Below, piece after piece: positions 36,406 to 58,268 of a DNA stretch of 64,000 nt (the stretch's first letter is position 1; every line of letters starts with the position of its first letter). Position numbers and translations under genes: made by a program. The stretch comes from Clavelina lepadiformis (lineage: Eukaryota > Chordata > Ascidiacea > Aplousobranchia > Clavelinidae), in NCBI RefSeq assembly GCF_947623445.1, contig NC_135243.1, positions 20,840,479 through 20,904,478 on the forward strand, written 5' to 3'. A model generated the notes under the pieces. The model saw only the letters and a program-made list of their open reading frames with translations, ran no database searches and was not told the origin of the DNA.

Positions 36406-36534
36406 ATGTATAATTCTATTCATCGGCGAAATCGCAATGATTTGCAAATAGAAAATGGTGGTCATTCTGTACTAAACTACGGAATGTCAACTTTATCCAA
36501 TGGTTCCTCACTTTGTTTGGTCAGCAATGAAAAG
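36406..36534 (+). CDS. Candidate alternative first exon of the ATP2C gene (form B)
   Basis: An acceptor-like TTACCCAG (36373-36380) precedes a 43-codon open frame from ATG 36406 (MYNSIHRRNRNDLQIENGGH ... CLVSNEK). It ends AAG|GTAGCA in phase 0 and is therefore compatible with exon 2 of the pump at 38698. The composition is balanced and not simple repeat. No homologue is recognised; a coincidental frame remains possible. Confidence 0.35.
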
Positions 36535-37559
36535 GTAGCACTAATTGTGGTTGTTATAATTTACCATATGCCCTAACTTGCATACAATGTGTTGGTTTTA
36601 TATGATACATTATACTATGTTCTTGAGCAATTACATACTCACTGCAGACATTGCATTGTCTAATTTATACGTCACATTGTAAGCTAGAGGTCTATATCTA
36701 ATGTATATAGTGTAAACACTAAACAGCTTTTTTTAGGAAATGGATATTGCGTACCAGTAATGTATACGTGTAAACTGAATGCATGATATACCATATACCA
36801 AATTTGTCAGAGTCAAAGCTGTCTGTGCACTTACCGGCCTATTTGGTAGATACTCAACAAAATTGATTACTAGATAGTGAGAAAGTATTTTCATCGGTTG
36901 GAAATGTAGATGTGAATGCGTTTCTTTTTCTTTTCCTTGACACGTAACCTCTAGAAATGACATTTCCTTCCCATGGGCTTAAACATTAATCCAATTGAAT
37001 ATGAATTTATAATAACTGCAAACAGTCAAGTCAGCTAGTGTCTAATGTCAGTGCGGCCAGCCTGGGATTTATTAGCTATCGAGACTTGCTAAGAAAACAC
37101 TTGTTACGAATTGGTACAATTACAACGTGTTTTTTACTTCGATTTGAATGTATAGTTATTGATCATTATTGTATCATTTAGTAATTGTAGAGGAAACTAT
37201 GATATATACTGCATGCAATCACAGGGTTAGTGTCTTATACTCCATTGTAGGCATTGTTTTAGCTTTGCTCTCTTCCTGTCTGAATTAGGCTGCTGTTGTT
37301 AGAAATAGATGTTTAGAAAGATTATAAAAATATCGTACTTATCATTGGATTTGCATAACTGGCAGTTCAGGTAGTTTAATAGCAAGCTGTAATAATTATA
37401 GTTTGGTATAGGTAGCAGGTAAAGGTCACACTTTTTGTATCCGTAACACAAACCCATATTAGCTGCAAGAATAAGTATAAAACAAACCGCACAATACTCT
37501 TGTAATTAGTATAGGCATCTCTCAAAACTATAATAGGCACTTTGTGTGAATAGTTTGTG

Positions 37560-37632
37560 CTTTTTATGTATAAATATATTTCCGAAACGCGGCGAGCCAA
37601 TGTAAGCGGTGACGCGGGGGGAGCTTTGTAGA
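37560..37632 (+). promoter_or_regulatory. Candidate promoter of the main ATP2C transcript
   Basis: TATAAATATA (37569-37578) is followed by an unusually GC- and CpG-rich stretch with a CCAAT-type motif (CGAGCCAATG) and GACGCGGGGGG. It stands out in a region otherwise above 60 percent AT, about 700 nt before the pump's first coding exon. Motif-level evidence only. Confidence 0.3.
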
Positions 37633-38331
37633 GTTTACCTCGTAATTTCAGCTCTAAACATTTAGCTATCAATCAATTGTGTACGAAAGAGAAAAAAGAC
37701 AGTGGCTTTAGACAGATGAAAGATTATCCTGCAAGTTACTGCTCTGAAATGAAGCTTGATAGCTTTGAGGCCTTTTTTGCTCAATTACTGGAGTTAATAA
37801 GTTGGAATTCTCGGTTGGTTTACTTACTGCATTCTGTATGCACTAAGCTTATTGAGCGTTTTGGATTTAGAGTAGTTTGCTATTAATGAATATTGTAAGT
37901 ACCATCTCTAGTATCGGTAACAGATTTTACAGAACTGTAAAACTGACTTTGGTTTTGTCACTTTAGTGTGACACACCGATGATGTATAATTTTTCTTGCC
38001 CCACAATCAGTAGGTGGTGGTTAATGTTTTATAAAACAGAGTATGACTGAAGTTTGTGGTGTTTGAGATGAACGTTTGCAAAGCGAACTTACGCATATAT
38101 AAAAAATGTATCTTTAGAACAAAACAATGCGAAAATGACAGCAAAAGTTAATCGATCTGGAAAACTATGTGGCTACAATATAGTTTACAGCAGAAGTTCA
38201 ATTATGAAATAATATTACGGAGCTGCTGATGTTTTGTTCACCTTTCTATGAAAGCAATGTCCCTTAGACAGACAATTCATGAAGTTTGCATACCATAAAT
38301 CACAAGTAAATAATATTTTGTAAGTAACAAT

Positions 38332-48118
<9,787 letters not shown>

Positions 48119-50164
48119 AATTACCTAGTATATTACAAAAGATTGCAGTAACCTTAACCTTTATAGCACAACATACTCGGTGGTGATTTGCAAGAGTGTG
48201 TCGTTGCAGAAATGGCGATGTCAACACTGTTTTGCGTGTAAATTATTACCAGTTCATTCAGCCCAAGGCTTTTATGCGTAAGTTCTTACCAGAGTCAAAA
48301 TGTTTAAGAAAGCAAATGTAGCGCTCCATGCAAGTTAGGCAATAATTGTCCTTTCTGTATTCTAAAAAATCCTAGAAAATCACTTGATTTGAAAAGATTG
48401 GCGAGTTAGGCAAGTTTATTATTGCTTTGCGCTTGTGTTATTGTTTTATTTATTGTCGCTTATTCGCTTTTGTAACCACTGTGGAGAAAAAAGCATATGT
48501 TTTGTTTTTCGGTTTTCAAACATGGCAATACGTACCTGGTCTTTCCTGCTGTAAAAAGCACCTCGCGGAAGCAAAAAAACATCTATTATTATCTTGCCCA
48601 ATCTCTCCTGAATATAAGTTATGGCTTCATGCTACGTTTGGCATACGTCCAATGTCTTTATTTTGATGTTCATTTCGTCCATTCAAACTTCGTTCAATTT
48701 TCATATCAGATTGTTTTGTGTTTACTTTTACTTAATTCGTGAATATTATATAGTACATCGTGTGAAGACAGTCTTATCTATTTTGGTTCAGTCTGCTTCA
48801 AGTCAAGTTGTCAAATATATATGATGAGCGTTGAGCTTAAAGCAGAAATTGTAGATTACGTAATACTCGCTTTAGGTGCGGTGGTTCCAACCTAGATCCT
48901 GGGGTGTGTACAAGAGTGGTATTTGTGCTCCACAGAAATAGCCGAAAATTGATCAGACAAATACAGTTGCATGTGATACTGTATGAGGTTTAGTGATGAT
49001 CAGCGAATTGCAGTCTGCTTTTAACAGTGGTCAAAGTGTTTGGGAATTTCCAATGAATATAACAAATTGGTAAAGAAAAAAGCTGAGGCGGAACATCTCA
49101 CGGTACAAGTATAAAAATTTATCTCCATTTTTTCGTTATATTTACATGCTACTGCGTTGGTCATTCTCCTCTAGGTGTATGACAATTCACGCTCGAAACC
49201 GACCCGTAGCCAAGCGCTGAGTAGTAGTTTTGTATTACTTTAACATAAAGCAACAAATGCACGTTGTTTTGGGTTCACATCTGAAGTTTCTCATCTACTA
49301 AGATCTTAGCTAATGCGATAACATGATGCTGTTGCCTGGAAAAGAAACTACTTTCTCAAGAAAGTTATACCGATTTCTGAAGAACAAAGCAAGAGTCCCT
49401 ACTCACTGCAGCTATTTCGATGACGTCACAAGTCGTCACATTTATTCATTCGTTTTGGGAACTCAAGACGAAAGCCAAGTCTTTTAAACAGCTTACTTAA
49501 AATCTAAAAACATCAAAAACTTTCAACACTAAGTAATCGAACCTATCACAATATTGACATTTTGAAAGACAACCTGCAAATCTCAGTTTGTTCATCTTAC
49601 CTTTGAAAATAAATTATATGAAGTATTTTACAATCTCGGAAATATACCTCAAAATTTTCGCGCGAAATAGAAATCTCAATAACTTTCAATGTTGCTATTA
49701 AAATACATTTCGCTTTTAATCTTAGTGTTTTTTGACAATTTTTAGATATAATTATTTTTGTTTTCTGTAAAAAAATGTTAAAAATTGTAACTAAAATGCC
49801 CATCTTTAACTAAATTTGTTTATTTACAACAGTTTTGGGCGTTTTGAAAGAAACTTTTTGCTTTCTTTAACCATCATTTGGCAACACCTTTCACATCTTG
49901 ATCATTTTCGCGCTCGAATCAGTTACCCTAATTCCTAAGTATGATCATTTACAGATGTTTCCGTTCGTTAATTAATTATCATGCTTCTTATGATTTGGAC
50001 TTTTGCACTGTTTTGCTCGATGGTGTACTGTATAAATGTAAAAAAAGGAAGTTTGTTTGACTTTTTTTTCAATCTGCTTAGTGCACTCAGCATTAGCAGG
50101 AAGCAGTGTTTCCAAAACTGCGTTTGCCTCAGATTTTTCTTTATTAATAAAGCAATTAATTTCG
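48119..50164. other. ATP2C 3' flank, no gene recognised
   Basis: The first part will contain the pump 3'UTR. Overlapping short frames near 48427-48824 lack any domain, and their frames compete with each other. The rest is AT-rich non-coding DNA. Confidence 0.45.
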
Positions 50165-50262
50165 GGTCTAGCATACAAGTGCACAACCAGATGACGTAAC
50201 AATTTAAGTAGATGTGGTCAAGTATACAAAGGCATCCAGTGGTTATGCTCTTGTATCCTAAA
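50165..50262. mobile_element. Palindromic MITE, copy 2
   Basis: Left end GGTCTAGCATACAAGTGCAC with ACAACCAGATGACGT; right end complements to AGTTTAGGATACAAGAGCAT with AACCACTGGATG. Same family as 27677-27776 and 51181-51283. Confidence 0.65.
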
Positions 50263-51180
50263 CTCTTAATTTGCAATTGCAACTCCAGATCATCAGGTGC
50301 TAATATAAACTTGGAAACTGTGGTTCATGCACTATCTGATGGCAACGCTAACGCGTCATGCACAATGAATTATTTCATGGTCAGGTCTTATTATAATTTA
50401 TAAATAACAACAAAACAAGTGAGCTGTTTAAAGTAAGGAGCAATTGATAGCCTGATAAACAAAAGATTAAAGTTTCAGTCATAGTGAAAAGTGTCGCACC
50501 TGCACACAGGAAGCATATCAAAGCTCATGCCGATTTATAATGAATAGAGAAAGAAAAACTGGTCGCTTTTTTGAGCCCGCTTGTCGCTCTACAGTTATAA
50601 TTAATCTAAAAATAAGCTAAGTTACTTAGGTAAGTGTTGCACTGAAACTCATGAAAAGCACTATTGAGTGTGGCTATGGCAAACTCTGCAGTTTAGCTTT
50701 CCAGGTGGTCTATGGGACATGATAAAGTTACCTATTATTACGCAGAATCCATGTGCTGAAGTAATTTGTTGTCTTATTTAAGTTTAGACTGACAATGATG
50801 TTGTTATCTGACTGATTTTTTATTCTACACATAGTCTGTGTATAATTATATAGAAATTTTGCATGAGATCATAATACTTCATAGCAGAGGACAGGAGTGA
50901 TTATACTTCAGTGATACACCATAGTCCATTAACTCTATGTTAAGCATTGCAATTATGAACAAAGCAACTAAACATATGAAGCTTTGTGCCAACTGAAAGA
51001 ATTTATTTATTTGAACGCATTTGTCATTGCTGCATATGTGAAACTCGTTGAATTGTGGTAGGCTACCCAGAAAAAAATTAATTTAAAAGTATGAGTGTTT
51101 TAACTGCCCTTTTCATAAAAATAAAAATTTTTATGAAGTTTTAAAATTCTAAATCAAGAATGTTTGAGAGTAAGTTACCC
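50263..51180. other. AT-rich gap upstream of EXO1
   Basis: No open frame, RNA gene or repeat beyond the flanking MITEs is supported. Confidence 0.4.
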
Positions 51181-51283
51181 GGTCTAGTATGCAAGTACAC
51201 AAACACATGATGCCTTTGTATACTAGACCCCAGCTTTTCAAATTGGGATGTCATCTGGTTGTATAGAATACCTTGTATAGAAC
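51181..51283. mobile_element. Palindromic MITE, copy 3
   Basis: Starts GGTCTAGTATGCAAGTACAC. An internal CTTTGTATACTAGACCCCAG and a right end GTCATCTGGTTGTATAG...CTTGTATAGAAC show that it is either a rearranged copy or two partial copies. About 420 nt upstream of the EXO1 start codon. Confidence 0.6.
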
Positions 51284-51704
51284 TTGTGCCCTTTGTGAAC
51301 CTTGTGCACTTGTATAGAATATCCAAATTGCCTGCATATGTGTTTTGTTTTTCCATGTCTTGGAAAATCAGGGTTTTATACAGTTTGTCATTTACGAAAC
51401 ACATAAAACCACTTCTAGTGTGAAATGTCATTTGTGATATCTTGGAAACTACTTGGATTTCAATGCCCTGAAACATATCTTTGTTTAAAAACCTAAAAAT
51501 CTGATTTCATTTTTTGTTTCTGCAGTATTGTATAGTATCATCCTAGAACTGCAGTTTGGTCACATTAAATTTAATTTTGTTTTGATACTGCTGTAAATTG
51601 TGTAATCAAACAACAAGCGGCAAGAAAAATTTGTGTATTGTAGCTTAAGTCAATGACACATCTCAGACTGGCTAACACCAAATGAAAAAGTTCCCCTAAG
51701 CGTA

Positions 51705-54065
51705 ATGGGAATAACTGGCCTACTCCCTTTTGTGAAAGATGCTACTGACGTAATTCATATCAAGAACTATGCTGGACAAGTAGTAGCAGTGGACACTTAC
51801 TGCTGGTTGCATCGTGGCTCGTTTGCATGTGCCGAAAAACTCGCAAAGAAAGAGCGCACAGATCAGTATGTTAGATATTGTCTCAAGTACATCGATTTGT
51901 TGGAAAAATTTCATGTTAAGCCAGTGTTGGTGTTTGATGGTTGCAGACTTCCCTCAAAGGAGCTGGTAGAGAGGCAACGTCACAAGAGAAGAAAAGAAAA
52001 TCTTGACAAGGGTAAGCAGTTTTTGAGAGAAGGAAAATTGGGTGCTGCCCGTGATTGTTTTACAAAATGCATCAGCGTCACACCGGCAATGGCGTTAGAA
52101 GTTATGGAAGCAGCACGAGCTCGTGGTGTCGATTGCATCGTCGCACCATACGAAGCGGATGCACAGCTTGCGTTTTTATCAAAGTCCGGCATTGCACGAG
52201 CCATCATAACTGAAGATTCTGATTTGCTATGCTTCGGTTGTAACACTGTGATTTTTAAGTTGGACTTGACTGGGAGAGCTCAAGAAATCTCTCTTTCCAA
52301 TCTGGGAAGAGTGAAGAACCTTGTCGGCTTCACTCCAGACCTTTTTCGACAGATGTGCATCCTCTCCGGTTGCGATTATCTTCCAAGTGTTAAAGGCGTT
52401 GGGCTTGTTAAAGCATGCAAGGCATTAAAACTCTCCAAAAGTAAGGATAGCTATCAAGTTGCAAGGAAATTACATCAGTACATAAAAGGTTTGTCCCCGG
52501 TGGATGCCAGCTATGGGCCAGAATTTGAAAGAGCAGACAAAACATTTCTTTATCAGCTCGTATTTGATCCAAGTGATCGAGAAATAAAACCATTGAACAA
52601 GTATCCTCCTGGACGTGATGCGCAGGACTTTCCTTATGCTGGAGCAGAATTATCGAACGAACAAGCCTTCCAAATTGCGCTGGGTAATGTTGATGTTAAC
52701 ACAAAACTTACCATCGCATATTTTGATGTTGACACTTGGGTTAAAACTCGAAAACCAGCTGATCACCATAAGAGTATATGGAGTACCAAGCAAAGAAAAA
52801 ACAAGAATGATGTTGTGTTTGTTGACAACAGTGCTTTCATTGAGCAGCCAAGAAGAGGAGATCATCCAAAGGCGGCCAAAGTCAATCTGAAATCTGCATC
52901 AAACTCAAACCAGCAGGAGAATAAAGCCTTGACTGCTGAAGACGTTCTAGAGGCAGTTATAAATGGTTCTGCTGACATGCAAGACACAGAAACATCAACA
53001 AAGCCGAGTAAAGTGGATCATGTTACGGTCACCAGTCATTCAATATCAGACATAGTGCAATCTTATGTTCCTGCAAATGTGAAATGGAAAACGGAAAAAA
53101 TGACACAAATTGTAAAAAGTAGGTACTTTGCTGCTGCTGATGCAAATCTTGACAAAGAATCAAGCTTTTTTACTGAATCTAGTCCAACTGTCGCTTCCAG
53201 CTCTCTCCATAAAACCAAAGATGGTATTTTAGATGATATACTTAATGAGCTGGGAGATGCTGTCGTAAAGCCACAAGAAGAATATTTGTCCCCATCTTTA
53301 AAAAGGAAGAATATGTTTGCAAAGGAAACAAATTCTGCTACAAAACGCAAAAACTTGGCGAATAATAGTGCAGAAGATCTGCAAAGATTAAAACGGAGAA
53401 AGAAAAAAGGGAAAACATTAAATAGACATTTTACAGATGTTCCAACAGGTTTAGAAATCAACGAATCCCATCAGAGCAAACTACTTTTCGAAAAAGATTT
53501 TTTAAATGAAAACATTCTTTCGTTAGATGAGGACACTAGAAACGATGAAATTGAGGATAAGAGAAATGAAGATGCGAATGGGTGCAGCTCTTCACTGGAG
53601 CTTGAGAATAATGACTCTTCAGTTCAGGAAGAACATATTAAGGCATTTGATCCATGTTGTGATGAGCGTATTCCAATCCTTGATGAGGAAAATGAATTGT
53701 TTTCTCAAACTCGGAAACCTTTGAGTATAGTAGAAGACTCCAATAGATGCAGAGTCTCAGAAAATCTGGTCGAGCATAAAATACTAGGCAAGAAACGCCA
53801 AATAGAAACTCCGGAGAAAGAAAACCGAGTTTTGTTGACTATTTCTGATAATGAAGAGAATGAAAGTGAATACATCACTCTTCCACAAAAATCCAGCACA
53901 GGAGTAAATATGAAGGCAAAATTCCACAAACCTGACAAACTAAATTTGTCAAAGTACTTTGGTGGCGCTAAAGCCAGTGGGTTGCGAAAACCAAAAAAGT
54001 CATTAAAATCCGTGAAAAACCAGCCATCCATTGCAAGCTTTTTTACAAAACCAAAAATATTTTAA
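51705..54065 (+). CDS. EXO1: Exonuclease 1 (Rad2/XPG family 5'-3' exonuclease)
   Basis: A 786-residue, intronless 5'-3' exonuclease and flap nuclease for mismatch repair and DNA-end resection, nuclear. The start MGITGLLP is the invariant Rad2-family N-terminus. XPG-N spans about residues 1-99 and XPG-I about 138-225, then a helix-hairpin-helix (SVKGVGLVKA). Metal ligands are present: Asp30, Asp78, Glu150, Asp152, Asp171, Asp173 and the Asp in SGCDYLPS (about 224). The long C-terminal half is low-complexity, with a basic stretch (KRLKRRKKKGK type) as a probable nuclear signal. NLSKYF (747-752) resembles an MLH1-binding MIP box. QPSIASFF (773-780) is a consensus PCNA-binding PIP box, 7 residues from the C-terminus. 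Human EXO1 is slightly longer (846). The lack of introns is unusual for this window. Confidence 0.96.
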   Translation: MGITGLLPFVKDATDVIHIKNYAGQVVAVDTYCWLHRGSFACAEKLAKKERTDQYVRYCLKYIDLLEKFHVKPVLVFDGCRLPSKELVERQRHKRRKENLDKGKQFLREGKLGAARDCFTKCISVTPAMALEVMEAARARGVDCIVAPYEADAQLAFLSKSGIARAIITEDSDLLCFGCNTVIFKLDLTGRAQEISLSNLGRVKNLVGFTPDLFRQMCILSGCDYLPSVKGVGLVKACKALKLSKSKDSYQVARKLHQYIKGLSPVDASYGPEFERADKTFLYQLVFDPSDREIKPLNKYPPGRDAQDFPYAGAELSNEQAFQIALGNVDVNTKLTIAYFDVDTWVKTRKPADHHKSIWSTKQRKNKNDVVFVDNSAFIEQPRRGDHPKAAKVNLKSASNSNQQENKALTAEDVLEAVINGSADMQDTETSTKPSKVDHVTVTSHSISDIVQSYVPANVKWKTEKMTQIVKSRYFAAADANLDKESSFFTESSPTVASSSLHKTKDGILDDILNELGDAVVKPQEEYLSPSLKRKNMFAKETNSATKRKNLANNSAEDLQRLKRRKKKGKTLNRHFTDVPTGLEINESHQSKLLFEKDFLNENILSLDEDTRNDEIEDKRNEDANGCSSSLELENNDSSVQEEHIKAFDPCCDERIPILDEENELFSQTRKPLSIVEDSNRCRVSENLVEHKILGKKRQIETPEKENRVLLTISDNEENESEYITLPQKSSTGVNMKAKFHKPDKLNLSKYFGGAKASGLRKPKKSLKSVKNQPSIASFFTKPKIF

Positions 54066-54519
54066 TTAATTGACGTTTGGGTTAGTGTTTTGTAGGCCTA
54101 ATTGAATTTATATTTCATTCTAGCTATATACTTTGTCAAAATTTTCATACTCGTAAAAGTATGTTTTTTTTTCTTCACATTCAGTGACATTTTAGTATGC
54201 TTTGTTAGACAATTTTCTGTTTCACATTCCATTACAAGTATGCGGTATTAATTGCTATTATAATCCATTTGTGAACATTTCCTTACCCATGCTTCCTGTG
54301 TGCAACATGATTTTGGATTCGTGCCATTTGACGAGTTTCACTAGTTGCGCTTCTGCGACACTTTTTGTATGCCAAATTTCTAATGTTAATACTTTGGTGT
54401 GACTTGCTTTTAAATCTTTTACCATTCTACGTGTTTATATTATAGGACCAGATATCTACTATATATATATATATATATGATATATGTGCATTGACAGAAA
54501 CAAACATTTTATTGAAGTC
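54066..54519. other. EXO1 3' flank
   Basis: EXO1 3'UTR and a TA run at 54460-54478. An acceptor-like TGCATTGACAG at 54487-54497 lies 22 nt before the next ATG. The frame at 54202-54402 has no domain. Confidence 0.4.
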
Positions 54520-57508
54520 ATGGGATCCCTGCTTTTGACGGATTGGACATTAACTTTGATCAGTTTTCTGCTCATTTGTGTGTTGAGTAATTGTGATGAC
54601 GGTGAAAAGTTTGCTGACACGACAAATACTGAGCAGGTAAAAAGTTTCAACATCAATCTAACTTGCCTGTTTTATATTTACCTAATCAAAAATTTGCCAT
54701 GCTAACAGGAAACACCTAGAAGTTGATACAGTGATCCATTGTACTTAATGGTGTATCTTTTTTCAATCTTAGACCAGGTTGTCGGCTGTAACAACAATCG
54801 AGAAACTTTGCCAACGAAATTATGATTTGTTCAAATTTGCCTGCACCAAATCGCAATGGAAAATTGTTACGTAGACAACAATTTTGAATTTTACCAGGTA
54901 AATCAACTGTGGTTGCTTTTTAACTTTAGTTTTGCGCTAGATGCAATCACCCTGTATAAGGCAACATGGAATGCACAACAGGAGTTAGGTTTGCAGAATG
55001 ACGCTGTCGTTGTTATTATTATGACACTGATGCATCATAATAATAAGTTGAACAAGAGCTATTGTGGAAAAGAAGAAGAAGCTCACCTCGTATTTTACGC
55101 TGACACATTGTCAGCAGTAAGTGCATTAATACTTTTGCGAGGTATTGCCCACAATTTAAATGCCAGCGTTACACTTCAAACTGCAAATGCATTTATGCAA
55201 ACGTTCCCAACGCTCACAAAACTATGTGAGCAAAAAAGAAGTGAGGGTACCAGACCACCAGAATGTTATGTTTATATTTATTTCATTATCCGCATGTAGA
55301 TAAACGCCAAACAACATTATATTAACCTATTGCAGTCAAGACAATTGCATTTGACATATCAAATGTCCCACAGTTCATTTACAGATTTTGAAAATGTCAA
55401 GAGCGTAATAAATTCAAGGGCAAACTGCAGCCTTACTCAGTAAAATAATTGGCATTAAAACTAAAAGTAAAGTAAATATGTCTTCCACCAAAAATAAAAT
55501 CTTGAAATTGCAAACAAACACAGCACAATTTCCTGGCCTCTTGGGTCAGATGAAAGATTACTAAGTAAGGATTGGAAACTGGTGAAATCTTAAAAACTTG
55601 TCAAGTTTGACTGGCTTGCAACACGTTTTGCTTTGTCAGCATCTCAACTAGTTTGTGCTAAATTGCAAAGGTTTCTGTTGAGTGCTTTCTTGTACAAAAT
55701 GGTATAGAGATGAACAGACAGACATGTGAACCGTGTCGTAGAGCGTACGTACAATTATATAGGTTACGCTGGGTTATCATTTGCAATTTTGTGTGTTTGA
55801 TCTTGTCAACCCATTTATCGCCAATGGTACAACAGTAGCCTATGTTCTTAATAATGTAGTGTATAAAGACTGAAATAACATAACTTTATGGGTATTGCTT
55901 ATCAAGTTATCTATAGAATTGTGCATTTTCACTAGTTTATTTTGTGGTGTTTTGTTGTGGAGAAATTGCAGTTTGATGACCCAAAATACTACTGTGCCCT
56001 GTCATAGCAAATATCATGAAGATTTTACTTCTACTAGTTTAGTGTGATCTGGTGATGACAATGTAATTGATTCGGTATTTGTAATTTTAGGTGTATAACC
56101 GTAAAATATACATCATTATGCCAGCCATGTGGGAGGATGTTACAAAATTTTTTTTACAACTGGAAGAAACGCTACAATGTCCAAACTGGACTAACTTCGT
56201 AAGTTTTAAAGAACAGCAATAAAAAAGCCATAAAACCAAAAAGACACCTGGAAGCATTACTAATATTTAAGTACAAAATATGAAAGAAAAGTTCTGTGAT
56301 TATTTTTATTAAGGAATTAGCACTTGGATGTTACAATCAGCGTGATCTCAACAAATTCTACAGGATATACTCTTCATTTAATCCCGACACCTAGAACTGA
56401 AGCAAGAGGAAGCAGCATTGCTTTTCATTACAATATTTGACTGCATAGTTGAGTCAACCGAAACGTTCAAAACTGTATCTGGATTTAATCCCAGACAAGC
56501 AGGTTAGATATATTATACTTATGTTTTCTGATTTTTTCTTTGGTGAAACATGGCGCAAGTAGTAAAACACAAATTTGCAGTATTGAATTTATGTTTGGTA
56601 ATTGTTTAGACTGTTTAGAGCAGGGGTGTGCAACCCGCGGCCCGCGGGCCAAATGCGGCCCGCAAAGGAAAAATATGCAGCCCGTGAAGAAGTGACAATT
56701 TTGAACGGTGTGCGGCCCGCGAAACGAGTTTTAGTTTAGTCTGCTATGTGCAATCAATTCCAATCCCCTTGCAGTGCTGAATCAAACCTTGGCTGAATGT
56801 GTGTGACGCAACAATACCCTAACCGTTAGGGTATTGTTGCGTCACAGACAGACGATTAGGGCCTAACGGCTAGCTTGTGCAAAGCAAGAACGCAATTCAC
56901 AAAGATGTCAATTGCTGAGCAGTTAGCATTTCAAGGAAAATGTAGACGCTTAATTTAAATTGCAGTTTTCTTTAGAAATTCCTGCGTCTTAACTTATATT
57001 TCTGCAAGGAGATAACCCCTAATAAAGTCACAAGACCAATAACGAAAGAAACTGTTATTGATTTTGTGCTTTTAACTACGTGTATGTTAATTAAAGGTGT
57101 GGCCCGCGGTTTCAACCAGTTGTTGGGATCTGGCCCTCTTGTACAAAAGGTTGCACACCCCTGGTTTAGAGCATAAACAAAGTCACTTATTACAGTAAAT
57201 TTGAGCAATTTAGCTTTATGTTTCTGGACTTAACATCTACTGATTTGTGTTACATTTGCCACTGTCGTTGTTAAGTCGAAGATTCAAGAGTACATTGGTG
57301 GCTATGCTATGCGCAAAGCAGCTAAAAAATTTGGTGAAGAGAGTCTGCTTGAGGTATGAGTTTTAATGGTTCAAAACTTACAAAGTATTTTTTGTTGTCG
57401 CTGCAGATGTTTTGTCAGGGACGACCAGATGGTCAATTCACAGCAACCATGGAAAAAGGCTCAGTACCAATACATTTACACTTGGAAGAACGAATAATGG
57501 CAGGATAG
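54520..57508 (+). CDS. Unrecognised multi-exon gene downstream of EXO1
   Basis: Proposed exons: 54520-54636, 54773-54870, 54930 to about 55246, 56125-56198, 56403-56502, 57289-57353 and 57407-57508 (TAG). Phases at these junctions agree. The exon 3 donor is ambiguous and an extra exon between 55250 and 56120 may be missing. The predicted product starts with a hydrophobic, signal-like segment (TDWTLTLISFLLICVLS). Helix-rich segments follow: ALDAITLYKATWNAQQELG, LVFYADTLSAVSALILLRG, MWEDVTKFFLQLEETLQC, AALLFITIFDCIVESTE, EYIGGYAMRKAAKKFGEES. The end reads VPIHLHLEERIMAG. I do not recognise the family, so no function is proposed. A 543-bp hAT element sits in the intron before exon 6. Start and 5' exon are tentative; the gene is 455 nt from EXO1 on the same strand. 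Confidence 0.5.
56621..57163. mobile_element. hAT-type element, 543 bp
   Basis: Terminal inverted repeat CAGGGGTGTGCAACC (complemented at the right end) with 8-bp target duplications GTTTAGAG at 56613-56620 and 57164-57171. The left end carries a CGCGGCCCGCGGGCC block. No transposase, so non-autonomous. It lies within an intron of the gene above and contains a long palindrome at 56802-56846. Confidence 0.92.
56802..56846. repeat. 45-nt perfect palindrome with a 1-nt spacer
   Basis: Arms of 22 bp (56802-56823 and 56825-56846; left arm begins TGTGACGCAACAATACCC) are exact reverse complements with a single C between them. It is embedded in the hAT element. Confidence 0.95.
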
Positions 57509-58150
57509 CAATTGATGCTGCGCTGTATTTTCACAATTTCCATTGGAACAGATACTCCAGCACAAAATTTACACTTCTCCAAGTTATCTACAAAATATTG
57601 GTGGAAGATTACAGCAAAAAAGCTGGCATTGAAGAAAATTCTTCAAAATTTCTCCAAAACTTTTGAACTGAAATATAAACTGTTCTCAAAAAGATTTGGC
57701 CTACCTAAAAAGACCGACAGAGTCAAAAACTTGAGATCACAATTTGCACTTTTACTGGAATTCACCCTCCATCCACTGAGCGCAATGTAGTCAATTTTGG
57801 CATCTTCTCGTAATGATACGCTGCAATGGAAACATCATAAAATAACCAATCATATTGCACCAAACATTTTTGTGGCGTTATTACATACAATTAACTGAAA
57901 ACAAACACCTTCACTTTGTGGTTAAGCATAAGTTTCATTGCACATGTAAATATCACCTGATTTGAGGAGAAACACTCAAGTAATAATAATTATGTCTCCA
58001 CGTTTCGAATAAGACCATCGATCCGAAACAAAATATATAACTTGTAGCAACAACAGGTTCTAAACTGTAACCATTAAGCGATTGTTTGTGTAATGAGGTA
58101 TCATATATATGCAGAATAAGGTGTGTAACAATTCATTGAAATTATGACTG

Positions 58151-58268
58151 ATGATATTTGAAAACATGGACTTTGCCCAGGTTTTCAAACACAAGCATAA
58201 TCTACCTTTAAGTGATGATGACAATTTCAGAAAAGATTTTTCTTTTTCCAATGAATCGTGCCTCAATG
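58151..58268 (+). CDS. Possible first exon of a small gene (weak)
   Basis: ATG at 58151, with a second in-frame ATG at 58166. The frame reads MDFAQVFKHKHNLPLSDDD, then NFRKDFSFSNESCLNG, to a possible GTAATG donor in phase 1. Its composition is protein-like (charged, no simple repeat). Joining to the candidate exon at 58720 would stop after 22 further codons, giving a roughly 60-residue product. No homology recognised. Confidence 0.2.

Noticed and set aside
48427-48824. Three overlapping frames after the pump gene
   Set aside because: They compete in different frames, lack any domain, and probably lie in the 3'UTR or beyond.
57412-57790. Two overlapping plus-strand frames of 84 and 92 codons
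   Set aside because: The first is another frame of the last exon of the 54.5-57.5 kb gene; the second is unspliced 3' sequence without a domain.
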